Origin: Roseofilum acuticapitatum BLCC-M154
GTDB taxonomy: Bacteria > Cyanobacteriota > Cyanobacteriia > Cyanobacteriales > Desertifilaceae
Reading direction: 5' to 3'
Assembly: GCF_030068475.1 (NCBI RefSeq)
Contig: NZ_JAQOSP010000147.1
Location: 1-64,000, forward strand
Length of the DNA stretch: 64,000 bases
A model generated the notes under the pieces. It saw only the letters and a program-made list of their open reading frames with translations, ran no database searches and was not told where the DNA came from. How positions within the stretch are numbered: the stretch's first letter is position 1; the number at the start of each line of letters is the position of its first letter. A program made the translations under genes and the position numbers. This document shows positions 47,435-56,479 of the stretch, piece after piece.

Positions 47435-48319
47435 ATGGTAGGAATATCGGATCTCTACACTCAGGTGCAAAACCCCGATTTCTGGAAGCAGCTCAATCCA
47501 GGTTTATCCATTGAAGAGTATTCCTCCAACCAACCCATAAAGGCGATCGCCTTTAACCCAGAAGCATTAGAAGAGCAACTTCTTTATCTGCAACAAGAAG
47601 GCTATTTTCAGCTCGATCCCGTTTTACCAGAAATCGAAGTCTTTCGCATGGCAGCCGGTATTGAATTGTTAGCTCTAGAAGGATGGCCGGCTGTTTTTGC
47701 CTTTGTCTATGATGAATTTTGGCTCATCTTGCACCGAATCTCTAACCTGATTGCAGCCATATTAGGCGAGAATTATCGGCAACTGCCTGCATTTTGGGAG
47801 TGGTATGTCGGCACAGATAACGATCAATCGGGATGGAGTCCTCATCGCGATCGCGGCGGAAATACCCTCAGACCCGATCGCCTCCCCAATGTTATCACCA
47901 TCTGGATTCCCTTCACCGATGCCATACCCCTCAATGGCTGCATGTATGTCTTACCCCCCGATCGCGATCCCTATTACTCCATTTACGATAACCGTCCTGA
48001 AGATCCCTTCATCAACCCTCAAGATATCCGCGCTCTCCCGGCTGCGGCAGGTTCAATTTTAGGCTGGAATCACCGAATAATGCATTGGGGAGGACGCAGT
48101 AGCAGCATAGCCCCCCATCCCCGGATTAGCCTGTCGTGCGAATTTCAGCGAGGCGACGTGGAACCCTACGATCCCCCCTTACTCGATCCTCTGACTGTAC
48201 CCAGTTTTCAGCAGCGTTTAGCTCTCATTGGCAAACAAATTATGCGCTATCAACATATGTATGATTTACCCCCGGAGCTAGTAGAAGTAGCAAGGCAAAT
48301 CATTGATTGCAAGCTCTAG
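47435..48319 (+). CDS. PhyH-type Fe(II)/2-oxoglutarate-dependent oxygenase
   Basis: A 294-aa phytanoyl-CoA dioxygenase-like protein. The metal-binding H-x-D is in WSPHRDRGG, the distal His is in RIMHWGG, and the 2-oxoglutarate-binding Arg is in HPRISLSCEF. VITIWIPFTDAIPLNGCMYVLP is the typical central strand. The ATG at 47435 has an AAAGG upstream; an earlier frame overlaps the cupin gene and is unlikely. The substrate is unknown. Placement after a cupin gene suggests a small metabolic pair. Confidence 0.85.
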   Translation: MVGISDLYTQVQNPDFWKQLNPGLSIEEYSSNQPIKAIAFNPEALEEQLLYLQQEGYFQLDPVLPEIEVFRMAAGIELLALEGWPAVFAFVYDEFWLILHRISNLIAAILGENYRQLPAFWEWYVGTDNDQSGWSPHRDRGGNTLRPDRLPNVITIWIPFTDAIPLNGCMYVLPPDRDPYYSIYDNRPEDPFINPQDIRALPAAAGSILGWNHRIMHWGGRSSSIAPHPRISLSCEFQRGDVEPYDPPLLDPLTVPSFQQRLALIGKQIMRYQHMYDLPPELVEVARQIIDCKL

Positions 48320-48380
48320 AAACTCTGACCCAACTTCTAACAACGCCAAATGCTCTGAATTGATAGCTATCAACAGAAAT

Positions 48381-48422
48381 AAAGAGTTCAGGATTGAGCT
48401 AAGATCAAATCCTGAACTCTTT
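48381..48422. repeat. Perfect 15-bp inverted repeat
   Basis: AAAGAGTTCAGGATT (48381-48395) pairs with AATCCTGAACTCTTT (48408-48422) around 12 bases. It lies 61 bp after the PhyH-type gene and overlaps the 3' end of the minus-strand ORF at 48405-48623, so it could be a bidirectional terminator, although T-runs are short. Confidence 0.65.
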
Positions 48423-48623
48423 ACACCGAATCATCCAGCAACAGACAAACGTCAGCAGCAACCAAACCGCAGCACACCCGAACCCAACAACCGGAGGAGC
48501 GGGAATCATCGGCTGGGTGTGACTGGGAACACTCACCCATTGTTGAATATGGGGGTCAACGAAGTTCGTTCCCAGGTTTTCCAGAGCTTCGCGTTGTCGA
48601 AATTTATCCTGTTGGTCTTCCAT
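48405..48623 (-). CDS. Possible small single-pass membrane protein
   Basis: A 72-codon frame starting MEDQQDKFRQREALENLG from ATG 48623, with AAGGTAGG nine bases upstream on the minus strand. The C-terminal third has APPVVGFGCAAVWLLLTFVCC followed by MIRCKEFRI (residues split here), a proline-preceded membrane anchor with a basic tail, faintly like PEP-CTERM sorting signals. The stop codon lies inside the loop of the 15-bp inverted repeat. I do not recognise the family; the 480-bp gap 48320-48802 shows no other gene. Confidence 0.4.
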   Translation of the reverse strand: MEDQQDKFRQREALENLGTNFVDPHIQQWVSVPSHTQPMIPAPPVVGFGCAAVWLLLTFVCCWMIRCKEFRI

Positions 48624-48802
48624 GATCAACCTACCTTGATTTGCTGTGTTGAGCGCATCATCGGTTTGGGGTAGGAGAGCGAAGCAAACGGTAGGTTACA
48701 TTGGCTCAAACCTGGCTATAATGGGAGTTAAGCCGGTTTGGGGTAGGACGTGGAAATTGGAAACCCCCCAAACTTTTTGTTGAATTTTGATTGAGTGCAG
48801 CG

Positions 48803-51800
48803 ATGCCGAGTAAAGATAAACTCACTTATGGGCCGACCGTAAAAAAACGTGCCAAACGGTTACTAGAGGCACTGTTGGCTTATGTTGATCGTGAATTAGA
48901 GGATGTTGATGGTATTGTGCTGGACTGTCGATGGAATGAGGAAAGGGGAGAGCAACCCCGGTTAGTTGTTGAGACGAAACTGAGAAAACTGGTTTATCTG
49001 ACCGAAAAAGATAGCTATGAGGGACACTTAACTAAAGAGCAGATTCGACAGGCACTTAACGATCATTTGAAGGAATTTTTGCAGATTCTGGAGGATAATC
49101 GAGCTAAAACTCAAGGTAACGAAGATTGGAATTTTACGCTCAAATTGTGGAGCAAAGACAAGCAAAAAAATTTAGAAGAGTTTGAGCGAGTCTGGGAAGA
49201 AAAGCGCCCAGCTAAATCGAAGCAACAGGAAAAAATTGGACAAGACGAGATTAGTGTTGAACCCCCTGAAGAGGGAATCAACTGGAAAGACCTCTGTAAC
49301 CGCGCCTTCTGGGAGGAGAAAACCCGGCGCAAGCGTGCCACGGAGAAGGGGCACGAAGTGCAGGTTTATGTGCCCTTGGGATTGGTGAAGCGCAAGCAGC
49401 AACCGCGACGGACGGAGGAAGAGATGCCGGAGGCGAAAGCGGGGATGCAGCAGTATCAACTGACGGAAAAGGAGATCGAAGAGCGCTACGAATACGAGAA
49501 ATTTTTAGCACAAGTTATCGGCAATGCGGGGGAAAATTTGGCGATTATTGGGGAACCGGGTGCGGGAAAAACGACCTGGTTAGACCAGATTGGGCAGAAG
49601 TTGATTAACACAGAACGTTATCCGATTTGGATACCCTTGGCGCGGTTGCAGGGGATGACGCTGGAGGCGTTTTTACTGGAGAAATGGTTAAAGGAAAAAT
49701 TGGGGGTTTTGCAGCCGACACCGGAACAGAAGGATGAGTTTATTGAGTGGTTTAAGACGGAGAAGGTGTGGGTATTGTTGGATGGTGCAGATGAAATGTC
49801 TGCGGCTAATCCCGTGGTGGAGATTCGCGAGTCGTTGACGGGATGGGTGAATCAAGCGCGGGTGGTGTTGAGTTGTCGGTTGAATGTCTGGGAAAGTAAC
49901 CTGACGACATTACAGGAGTTTGAAACCTATCGCACGTTATGTTTTGAACGGGAGCAGGTGGAGCAGTTTATTACCGCTTGGTTTGAGCGGGAGGAAGAAT
50001 CGGAGTTAGGGAAACAGTTGGCGCAGAGGTTGCAGGAAGCGGAAAGTGCCCGGATTTTGGATTTGGTGCGAAATCCCTTGCGGTTGTCTTTGTTGTGTCA
50101 GAGTTGGCGGTTGAATCCGGGGGAAATTCCGGAAACGAAGGCAGAGTTATATGAGAAGTTTTGCCGCAATATTTATGCTTGGAAACAGGATCGGTTTCCG
50201 ACGACGTTTGTGCAGCAACGGCAGTTAAATCAACAGTTGGCAGAGTTAGCGCTCCGGGGGATGAGGGAGAATGTGCCGTTGCTCGAATGGTTGGTGCATG
50301 AGGTGTTGGGGGATTGGGTTGAGTTAGCCAAAAATGTGGGCTGGTTGAATGTGGTTTATCGGGATACTTGCACCGATGAGCCAGTTTATGCCTTTTTCCA
50401 TTTGACGTTTCAGGAGTATTTTGCCGCTTGTGCAGTGGCAGATGGGCACTTTTTTCTGCCGTCGGATCATTCGCCCGAACAGCCTTCGAGCCAACCCTAT
50501 CGGATTTTTGAATCTCGTTGGCGCGAGGTGATTTTATTGTGGTTGGGACGTAGAGATGTGGAGAAGGAGAAGAAGAAAAGGTTTATTGAGACGTTGGTAA
50601 GTTTTAATGATGGGTGTTACCAGTTGTATTGGTATCGCGCTTATTTTTTAGCGGCTGAAGGAATTGCACAATATTCTGATTTTGAAGCTGTTACTCAATT
50701 CTTTGATACAGAATACTCGCTCGTTGATCAAATTATTCAGCAGATCATCCAATGGGCGTTAGGATACTTTGACGCTAATCGTCAGCAATGGATAACGTAT
50801 TTTCAGCCAATTGAGAAGACAGCAAAAACTTTTCTGGGCAAAACAAAACAGGATAAGGTGATTCAATTTCTCAGCCAGAATCTTGCACTCATGCTGACTG
50901 ATCGTGAAGATTGGGAAAAACAAGTTAATCAAGAGTTGTCGGGTTATTCTAACATCAGTGAAACTGAGCAGATGTTAATTCAGCAAAGTCTCGCTTATCT
51001 GAATTGGTTACAAAGCTATTCAGGTAAAGAGAAACTAATCTGGCAATTCTCAAATGCTTTAGGAACTCTATCTCCAGGTAATGAGTTAGCGATCTCCGGG
51101 TTGCTCAAAGTGATCGCTACCACTGAGGATGAAAATACCCGGCGGACGGCGGTAGTGCATTTAGGGGAGATCGCACCAGGCAACCCAGAGGCGATCGCCG
51201 GGTTGCTCAAAGTGATCGCTACCACTGAGGATGAAAATACCCGGAGGATGGCGGCAGAGAGTTTAGAGAAGATTGCACCGGGCAACCCAGAGGCGATCAC
51301 CGGGTTGCTCAAAGTGATCGCTACCACTGAGGATGAAGATACCCAGATGTGTGCGGCATGGAGTTTCGGGAAGATCGCACCGGGCAACCCAGAGGTGATC
51401 GCGGTGTTGCTCAAAGCGATCACTACCACTGAGGATGAATATACCCGGATGCGTGCGGCATGGAGTTTAGGGAACATCGATCCCGGCAACCCAAAGGCGA
51501 TCACCGGGTTGCTCAAAGTGATCGCCACCACTGAGGATCAATTGACCCTATGCTACGCGGCAAATTGTTTAGGGATCATCGATCCAGGCAACCCAGAGGC
51601 GATCGCCGGGTTGCTCGAACTGATCGCTACCACTGAGGATGAATATGCCCGGAAGCAGGCGGTAGCGATTTTAGAGTACATCGATCCGGGCAACCCAGAG
51701 GCGATCGCCGGGTTGCTCGAACTGATCGCTACCACTGAGGATGAAGATACCCGGAGGCAGGCGGCAGAGAGTTTAGGGAAAATCGCACCAGGCAACCCAG

Positions 51801-52846
51801 AGGAGATCGCCGGGTTGCTCAAAGTGATCGCTACCACTGAGGATAAAACTACCCGGCGGCTGGCGGCAGAGAGTTTAGGGAAGATCGATCCAGGCAACCC
51901 AGAGGCGATCGCCGGGTTGCTCAAAATTATCGCTACCACTGAGGATGAATCTATCCGGACGGGGGCGATAGAGAGTTTAGGGAAGATTGCACCGGGCAAC
52001 CCAGAGGCGATCGCCGGGTTGCTCAAAGTGATCGCTACCACTGAGCATGAATTTATCCGGAGGGAGGCGGTAGAGAGTTTAGGGAACATCGCACCCGGTA
52101 ACCCAGAGGCGATCGCCGGGTTGCTCAAAGTGATCGCCACCACTGAGGATGAACGTACCCGGTGGCGGGCGGTAGGGAGTTTAGGGAAGATCATCACCAC
52201 CAACCCACAACGCCAAAGTGTGGTCTCTGCTCTCCAACCTCACCTGAGCAATGAAACCCACAAAAACAACTTTGACCTCTTTGAAAACTGCTACAAACTC
52301 CTCTGGAACATTGCCCAAGACCTCCCCTACCCCGACTTCTACCGCGCTTGGCATCATCTCCACACTGCCCCCCATCCCGAAGTCGCCGATCAAACCCCCG
52401 TGGGCAAAACTGCCCTCACCGACACCCTCAACGCCCAACTCCTTGACCTCCCCAACCAACTGCACCCCACCCCCCACACCACTCCCGTCTGTGTCGATAT
52501 CCAACACTTAACCACCATTACCGATGAAGATAAACTCGCCAAAGCCTTGAGTAACCGCATCTTTAAGCAGCTCTTCCCTGGGCAAACCCTGCCGAAAATT
52601 AGCGACTGTTTCGACCTGGAAACCGAACTGATCAACGCCCAACCCCGCCCCCACATTGCCCTAATTCTGCACAACGGCGACCCCCAAGAGTCCCTCCTGC
52701 ATCTGTGCCAGTTCCTCGCTCCCACCGTCTCCATTGCCTGCATTACCCATACTCCCCTGGATGCTCCCCTGCGCGGCTTCCCCCCAGATCAGGAGAACTT
52801 GGTATCCGCGCTGCAATCTTGGCTGGAACAATTCAATGAACAATGA
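48803..52846 (+). CDS. NACHT-domain STAND protein with HEAT-like repeats and C-terminal alpha/beta domain
   Basis: A protein of 1347 aa from ATG 48803 (an in-frame TTG lies at 48791). Residues 1-130 are a conserved N-terminal module (LTYGPTVKKRAKRLLEALL, LTKEQIRQALNDHLKEFL) seen with cyanobacterial NACHT proteins. NACHT: Walker A GEPGAGKTTW (about 251-260), Walker B VWVLLDGADEM (about 322-332) and FHLTFQEYFAA (winged-helix end). About 762-1130 comprises 11 HEAT-like repeats of 34 residues. The last 200 residues form an alpha/beta domain (VCVDIQHLTTITDEDKLAKAL, PHIALILHNGD) of the NACHT C-terminal type. Bacterial NACHT proteins are known in anti-phage defence and signalling; the function here is not proven. 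Confidence 0.9.
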   Translation: MPSKDKLTYGPTVKKRAKRLLEALLAYVDRELEDVDGIVLDCRWNEERGEQPRLVVETKLRKLVYLTEKDSYEGHLTKEQIRQALNDHLKEFLQILEDNRAKTQGNEDWNFTLKLWSKDKQKNLEEFERVWEEKRPAKSKQQEKIGQDEISVEPPEEGINWKDLCNRAFWEEKTRRKRATEKGHEVQVYVPLGLVKRKQQPRRTEEEMPEAKAGMQQYQLTEKEIEERYEYEKFLAQVIGNAGENLAIIGEPGAGKTTWLDQIGQKLINTERYPIWIPLARLQGMTLEAFLLEKWLKEKLGVLQPTPEQKDEFIEWFKTEKVWVLLDGADEMSAANPVVEIRESLTGWVNQARVVLSCRLNVWESNLTTLQEFETYRTLCFEREQVEQFITAWFEREEESELGKQLAQRLQEAESARILDLVRNPLRLSLLCQSWRLNPGEIPETKAELYEKFCRNIYAWKQDRFPTTFVQQRQLNQQLAELALRGMRENVPLLEWLVHEVLGDWVELAKNVGWLNVVYRDTCTDEPVYAFFHLTFQEYFAACAVADGHFFLPSDHSPEQPSSQPYRIFESRWREVILLWLGRRDVEKEKKKRFIETLVSFNDGCYQLYWYRAYFLAAEGIAQYSDFEAVTQFFDTEYSLVDQIIQQIIQWALGYFDANRQQWITYFQPIEKTAKTFLGKTKQDKVIQFLSQNLALMLTDREDWEKQVNQELSGYSNISETEQMLIQQSLAYLNWLQSYSGKEKLIWQFSNALGTLSPGNELAISGLLKVIATTEDENTRRTAVVHLGEIAPGNPEAIAGLLKVIATTEDENTRRMAAESLEKIAPGNPEAITGLLKVIATTEDEDTQMCAAWSFGKIAPGNPEVIAVLLKAITTTEDEYTRMRAAWSLGNIDPGNPKAITGLLKVIATTEDQLTLCYAANCLGIIDPGNPEAIAGLLELIATTEDEYARKQAVAILEYIDPGNPEAIAGLLELIATTEDEDTRRQAAESLGKIAPGNPEEIAGLLKVIATTEDKTTRRLAAESLGKIDPGNPEAIAGLLKIIATTEDESIRTGAIESLGKIAPGNPEAIAGLLKVIATTEHEFIRREAVESLGNIAPGNPEAIAGLLKVIATTEDERTRWRAVGSLGKIITTNPQRQSVVSALQPHLSNETHKNNFDLFENCYKLLWNIAQDLPYPDFYRAWHHLHTAPHPEVADQTPVGKTALTDTLNAQLLDLPNQLHPTPHTTPVCVDIQHLTTITDEDKLAKALSNRIFKQLFPGQTLPKISDCFDLETELINAQPRPHIALILHNGDPQESLLHLCQFLAPTVSIACITHTPLDAPLRGFPPDQENLVSALQSWLEQFNEQ
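51089..52200 (+). repeat. Eleven 102-bp tandem repeats encoding HEAT-like units
   Basis: Each unit starts GCGATCGCCGGGTTGCTC and contains GATCGCTACCACTGAGGATG, then a variable triplet block, then GGGAAGATCGCACC and GGCAACCCAGAG. The period is 102 bp (34 residues). The units differ little except in the codons after the ACC CGG (Thr-Arg) position. HIP1 lies in most copies. The antisense frames over this region are open only because of the repeat and are not genes. Confidence 0.92.
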
Positions 52847-52862
52847 ACAATGAACAATGAAC
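52835..52862. repeat. Heptamer tandem repeat (AATGAAC)x4 at the NACHT stop codon
   Basis: Four exact copies of AATGAAC cover the last codons and the TGA stop (52844-52846) of the NACHT gene. Heptamer repeats of this kind (STRR-type) are a feature of cyanobacterial genomes. Changes by one unit would move the frame but TGA recurs in the next units. Confidence 0.88.
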
Positions 52863-52930
52863 AATTAATCTCAAATTTGATATAACAAGAGGGAAGCACC
52901 CTCCTCAATGGTAAAATCAAGCGCCTCTAT

Positions 52931-53902
52931 ATGGAATTTATCAATCCCAAAACCGATTTCGCCTTTAAGCGCATCTTTGGTTCCCAAGAAAGCAAAGATA
53001 TCCTCATTAGCTTCTTAAATGCCCTCATTTATGCCGGAAATCCAACCATTCAAGACCTAGATATCATCGATCCCTACAATCAAGGGGAGAGTAGTGGACT
53101 CAAAGATAGTTATCTGGATGTCAAAGCCGTTCTAGGCAACGGTACAACCGTCCTGATTGAAATGCAAGTGCTAAATGTCCCCGCATTCAAAAAGCGAGTG
53201 TTGTACAACTGGGCAGAAACCTATGGCAATCAACTGAGCATGGGAAAACCCTATGTAGGATTGCAACCGGTTATTGCCCTAACAATTGTGGATTTTACCC
53301 TGTTTCCCAAGGCAGAAAAGATCATTACCCACTTTTCCTTACAAGAGAAAACCCTCTCCTTTGACTATCCTGACGAACAGAGCGAACTGATCTTTGTGGA
53401 GCTAAGAAAATTTAATAAATCCCTGGAAGAACTGGAAACACTGACGGAAAAATGGATTTATTTTATGAAGGAAGCGCCCAATTTACAGATGATTCCCAGT
53501 TCTCTCGAAGAAGTGCCAGAAATCGGCAAAGCCTTGGGAATTGCCAATCGAGCTAATTTGAGTCCGAAGGAAGCAGAAGAGTTAGAGAGAAAGGAACGGT
53601 GGCTCCTTGACCAGCAGGGTTATGTGGTGCAAGCGAGGATAGAAGGACGTGAAGAAGGACGCGAAGAAGGACGTGAGGAAGGACGTGAGGAAGGACGTGA
53701 GGAAGGACGTGAACAAGGTCGGGCTGAGGCCGCATTGGGATTAATTTTGCGTCTACTTGAGCGACGGTTTGGAGAGGTTCCTGAAGCGACTTTAGCCCAA
53801 ATCCAACAGTTGTCTTTAGAGGATTTAGATGAGTTGGGGATTATGATCTTGGATTGGACGAGTATAGAGGATTTAAACCGTTGGTTGAGGGAGAGGGGGT
53901 AA
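52931..53902 (+). CDS. Rpn family PD-(D/E)XK nuclease/transposase-like protein with DUF4351 end
   Basis: A 323-aa protein. The N-terminal part (INPKTDFAFKRIFGSQESKDIL, SYLDVKAVLGNGTTVLIEMQV) is that of the Rpn/PDDEXK-2 family, with D and E-x-Q at the nuclease site. RpnA-type proteins promote recombination and cleave DNA; they are also linked to phage defence. A run of EGRE repeats at about residues 236-260 comes from a 12-bp tandem repeat (53640-53715). The last 60 residues (LRLLERRFGEVPEATLAQIQ) match DUF4351. It begins 84 bp after the NACHT gene. Confidence 0.88.
   Translation: MEFINPKTDFAFKRIFGSQESKDILISFLNALIYAGNPTIQDLDIIDPYNQGESSGLKDSYLDVKAVLGNGTTVLIEMQVLNVPAFKKRVLYNWAETYGNQLSMGKPYVGLQPVIALTIVDFTLFPKAEKIITHFSLQEKTLSFDYPDEQSELIFVELRKFNKSLEELETLTEKWIYFMKEAPNLQMIPSSLEEVPEIGKALGIANRANLSPKEAEELERKERWLLDQQGYVVQARIEGREEGREEGREEGREEGREEGREQGRAEAALGLILRLLERRFGEVPEATLAQIQQLSLEDLDELGIMILDWTSIEDLNRWLRERG
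53640..53715 (+). repeat. 12-bp tandem repeat encoding EGRE units
   Basis: Six or so copies of GAAGGACGTGAG/GAAGGACGCGAA in frame within the Rpn-like gene give EGREEGRE repeats. Such runs are common between the nuclease and DUF4351 parts of these proteins and vary in length by slippage. Confidence 0.88.
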
Positions 53903-53986
53903 TGAAGGACGAATAAAAGGCGATCGCCCTCGCGCCTTAGCTCTGGTTACGGTAAAATCGAATTGATCGCCAGCCCTCCGAAGATT

Positions 53987-56167
53987 ATGGCTCCAGTCTC
54001 CACCCTAGAAGACACCCTCAAACACTATTTTGGTTACGATCGCTTTCGCCCGGGCCAAAAGGATATTATTGAAACCACGCTACAGAACCAAGATGTCCTC
54101 GTGATCATGCCCACGGGAGGCGGAAAATCCCTCTGTTTCCAGCTCCCTGCACTGTTGCGTTCGGGGATAACGTTGGTGGTGTCTCCCCTCATTGCTCTGA
54201 TGCAAGACCAGGTGGATGCCTTGCAGGATAATGGGATTGGGGCTACATTCCTTAATAGTACCTTGAGCGCTGAAGAAGTGCGATCGCGCCAAAATGCTAT
54301 CCTCAACGGTAAAATTAAGCTCCTCTACATCGCCCCTGAACGCCTGATGGCCGACTGGTTTGGCCCCTTTCTCGCCAATATACAGGAAACCATTGGCATC
54401 TCTGCCTTTACCGTCGATGAAGCCCATTGCGTCTCCGAATGGGGCCATGATTTTCGCCCCGAATATCGGCAAATGGCCCAGTTTCGGCAGTGGTATCCCC
54501 AAGTACCCATTATTGCCCTCACCGCCACCGCAACAGATCGGGTGCGTCGAGACATCGTGCAACAGCTCCATCTCCAGCATCCCTACATCCATATCGCCAG
54601 TTTTAACCGCCCCAATTTGTTCTATGAGGTGCGAACCAAAACCCGCCAAAGTTACGCCGAACTGTTTCAATTGATTCGATCTGGAGGGTCGGGAATTGTT
54701 TATTGTCTCAGTCGTCGTCAGGTGAATGAGTTGGCCCAACGGTTGCAAAAGGATGGGGTTTCCGCCCTTCCCTACCATGCCGGATTAGAGGATAGCGTGC
54801 GTCAAAATAACCAAAACCGGTTTATCCGTGATGATGTGCAGATTATGGTAGCAACCATTGCCTTTGGTATGGGAATTAATAAACCCGATGTGCGCTTTGT
54901 CGTCCATTACGATATTCCCCGCAGTTTAGAAAGTTACTACCAGGAAGCCGGACGCGCAGGACGGGATAGCCAATCGTCCCAGTGTTTGATGTTTTTCAGC
55001 TATGGCGATGTGAAGCGGGTAGAGTGGATTATCGATCAAAAAAGTGATGAAAATGAACAGCGCATCGCCCGCCAACAGTTGCGCCAAGTGATTGATTATG
55101 CCGATGCCACGGATTGTCGTCGGTCTATTATTTTACGCTATTTTGGCGAGAATTTAGAAGGGAATTGTCAGGGGTGCGATAATTGTTTGAACCCGAAACC
55201 AACCCAAGATTGGAAAGTTGAGGCGATGAAATTCCTCTCTTGTGTGGCTCGGTGTAAGGAGCGGTTTGGCATGAATTATATCATAGATGTACTCCGGGGT
55301 TCCATGGGTGAGAAGGTGTTGCGTAATGGCCATGACAAACTCTCGACCCATGGTATCGGAAAAGACCGGAGTAAGGATGAATGGCGCTTGTTGGGGCGAT
55401 CGCTCCTTAATCAAGGTTTAGTCAGTCAAACCACGGATGGCTACAGTATCCTTAAACTCAACCCTGAAAGCTGGGCCGTCATGCGTCGTCAACGGCAAGT
55501 TTTAATCGCTATTCCTCCTAAACGCAAGCAAGAACAAAAGGTGAGTTCTTTAGCCAGAGAAGCGGAACTCTTATTCCAAAACCTGAGAAAACTCCGCAAG
55601 CAACTCGCCGACGAACAAGGCATTCCTCCCTATGTTATCTTTGCAGATTCTACCCTCATGCAAATGGCTCAACAGCGTCCCCAAAGTCTCCAAGCCTTAT
55701 CTCAAGTTTCGGGAGTCGGCAGTTATAAATTACGGCAATATGGCGACCGATTTCTAGGGGAAATTTGTCAATATTGTCAGGAACAAGGATTAACAGAAGC
55801 GTCCAAATCTCTACCCATTCCCCCTAGTGAAAATGAACCCTCAGAAACCCAAAAAGTCACGTTAGAATTGCATCAAGAAGGCTTAAGCATCAAGGAAATA
55901 GCCGATCGCCGAGACTTACGAACAACCACGATTATCCGCCATTTATCTGAACTAATTGAATTAAAGCAACCCGTCGATTTAGATCGCTTAGTCGAACCCG
56001 AAAGACAAGAGAAAATTCTCAAAGTCTTAGAAAAGCGCGGCGCAGTCTCCCTAACCTTGCTCAAAGACGCATTAGGAGAGTCCTATACTTACGATGAAAT
56101 TCGCTTAGTGCGCGGTAAATGGCAAGGTGGGGTAGGGGGATGGGGGGATAGGGAGATGGGGGGATAG
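53987..56167 (+). CDS. recQ: ATP-dependent DNA helicase RecQ
   Basis: A 3'-5' helicase of 726 aa from ATG 53987 (an in-frame TTG lies at 53963). Blocks: [13 protein letters not shown], Walker [30 protein letters not shown] (DEAH), QEAGRAGRD and the zinc cysteines [10 protein letters not shown]...CQGCDNC. RQC and an HRDC domain ([19 protein letters not shown]) follow, then a C-terminal HTH ([20 protein letters not shown]). The final 12 residues run into G-rich repeat DNA ([13 protein letters not shown]), which is probably a recent extension. It repairs stalled forks and recombination intermediates. Confidence 0.95.
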   Translation: MAPVSTLEDTLKHYFGYDRFRPGQKDIIETTLQNQDVLVIMPTGGGKSLCFQLPALLRSGITLVVSPLIALMQDQVDALQDNGIGATFLNSTLSAEEVRSRQNAILNGKIKLLYIAPERLMADWFGPFLANIQETIGISAFTVDEAHCVSEWGHDFRPEYRQMAQFRQWYPQVPIIALTATATDRVRRDIVQQLHLQHPYIHIASFNRPNLFYEVRTKTRQSYAELFQLIRSGGSGIVYCLSRRQVNELAQRLQKDGVSALPYHAGLEDSVRQNNQNRFIRDDVQIMVATIAFGMGINKPDVRFVVHYDIPRSLESYYQEAGRAGRDSQSSQCLMFFSYGDVKRVEWIIDQKSDENEQRIARQQLRQVIDYADATDCRRSIILRYFGENLEGNCQGCDNCLNPKPTQDWKVEAMKFLSCVARCKERFGMNYIIDVLRGSMGEKVLRNGHDKLSTHGIGKDRSKDEWRLLGRSLLNQGLVSQTTDGYSILKLNPESWAVMRRQRQVLIAIPPKRKQEQKVSSLAREAELLFQNLRKLRKQLADEQGIPPYVIFADSTLMQMAQQRPQSLQALSQVSGVGSYKLRQYGDRFLGEICQYCQEQGLTEASKSLPIPPSENEPSETQKVTLELHQEGLSIKEIADRRDLRTTTIIRHLSELIELKQPVDLDRLVEPERQEKILKVLEKRGAVSLTLLKDALGESYTYDEIRLVRGKWQGGVGGWGDREMGG

Positions 56168-56180
56168 GGGGTTTTTATCC

Positions 56181-56334
56181 TATATAGTAAACCTAAATGA
56201 GTTGTGTAACGATTGCCCCTCATCCCCCTACCCCCTTCTCCCACAGGAGAAGGGGGAAAGTCAAGAATCCCGTGGGAGAGGGATTCAGGGAGAGGGCATT
56301 TCCTATGGCACAACTCATTTAGACTAGCTATATA
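56181..56334. mobile_element. MITE-like inverted-repeat element downstream of recQ
   Basis: CTAAATGAGTTGTG (56193-56206) and CACAACTCATTTAG (56309-56322) form a perfect 14-bp terminal inverted repeat; TATATAG and CTATATA extend it outward. Between them are CCCTTCTCCCACAGGAGAAGGG and CCGTGGGAGAGGG palindromes, the type also seen at 21557-21608. It has no ORF. It fills most of the 312-bp gap recQ-icd; the remaining 145 bp before icd should contain its promoter, and I found no convincing box pair. Confidence 0.65.
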
Positions 56335-56479
56335 TTAAAAGTTTCTTTTTGAAAAAAGCGCGATAAACCTGGAAAAAAGATAAATCCTTGACCCCTTTGC
56401 CAAAAGGATCTGGTAGTCTGGTACGTGCTTAACCGAACACTCGTAAGCACAAATCCTTAATCTCAGGAATGATTACCCT

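Noticed and set aside
51016-52203. Long minus-strand open frames of 171 and 216 codons across the NACHT repeats
   Set aside because: They read the complement of the same 102-bp repeat in a fixed frame and give a repetitive Ser/Val/Ala-rich protein; the plus-strand frame is a known family with proper motifs.
53640-53715. EGRE repeat run as a sign of a frameshifted or broken Rpn gene
   Set aside because: The 12-bp unit keeps the frame, and both the nuclease part and the DUF4351 end are intact; such linkers are common in this family.
56420-56440. NtcA-type site upstream of icd
   Set aside because: GTA and TAC are present but with six bases between them instead of eight, so it does not fit the consensus.
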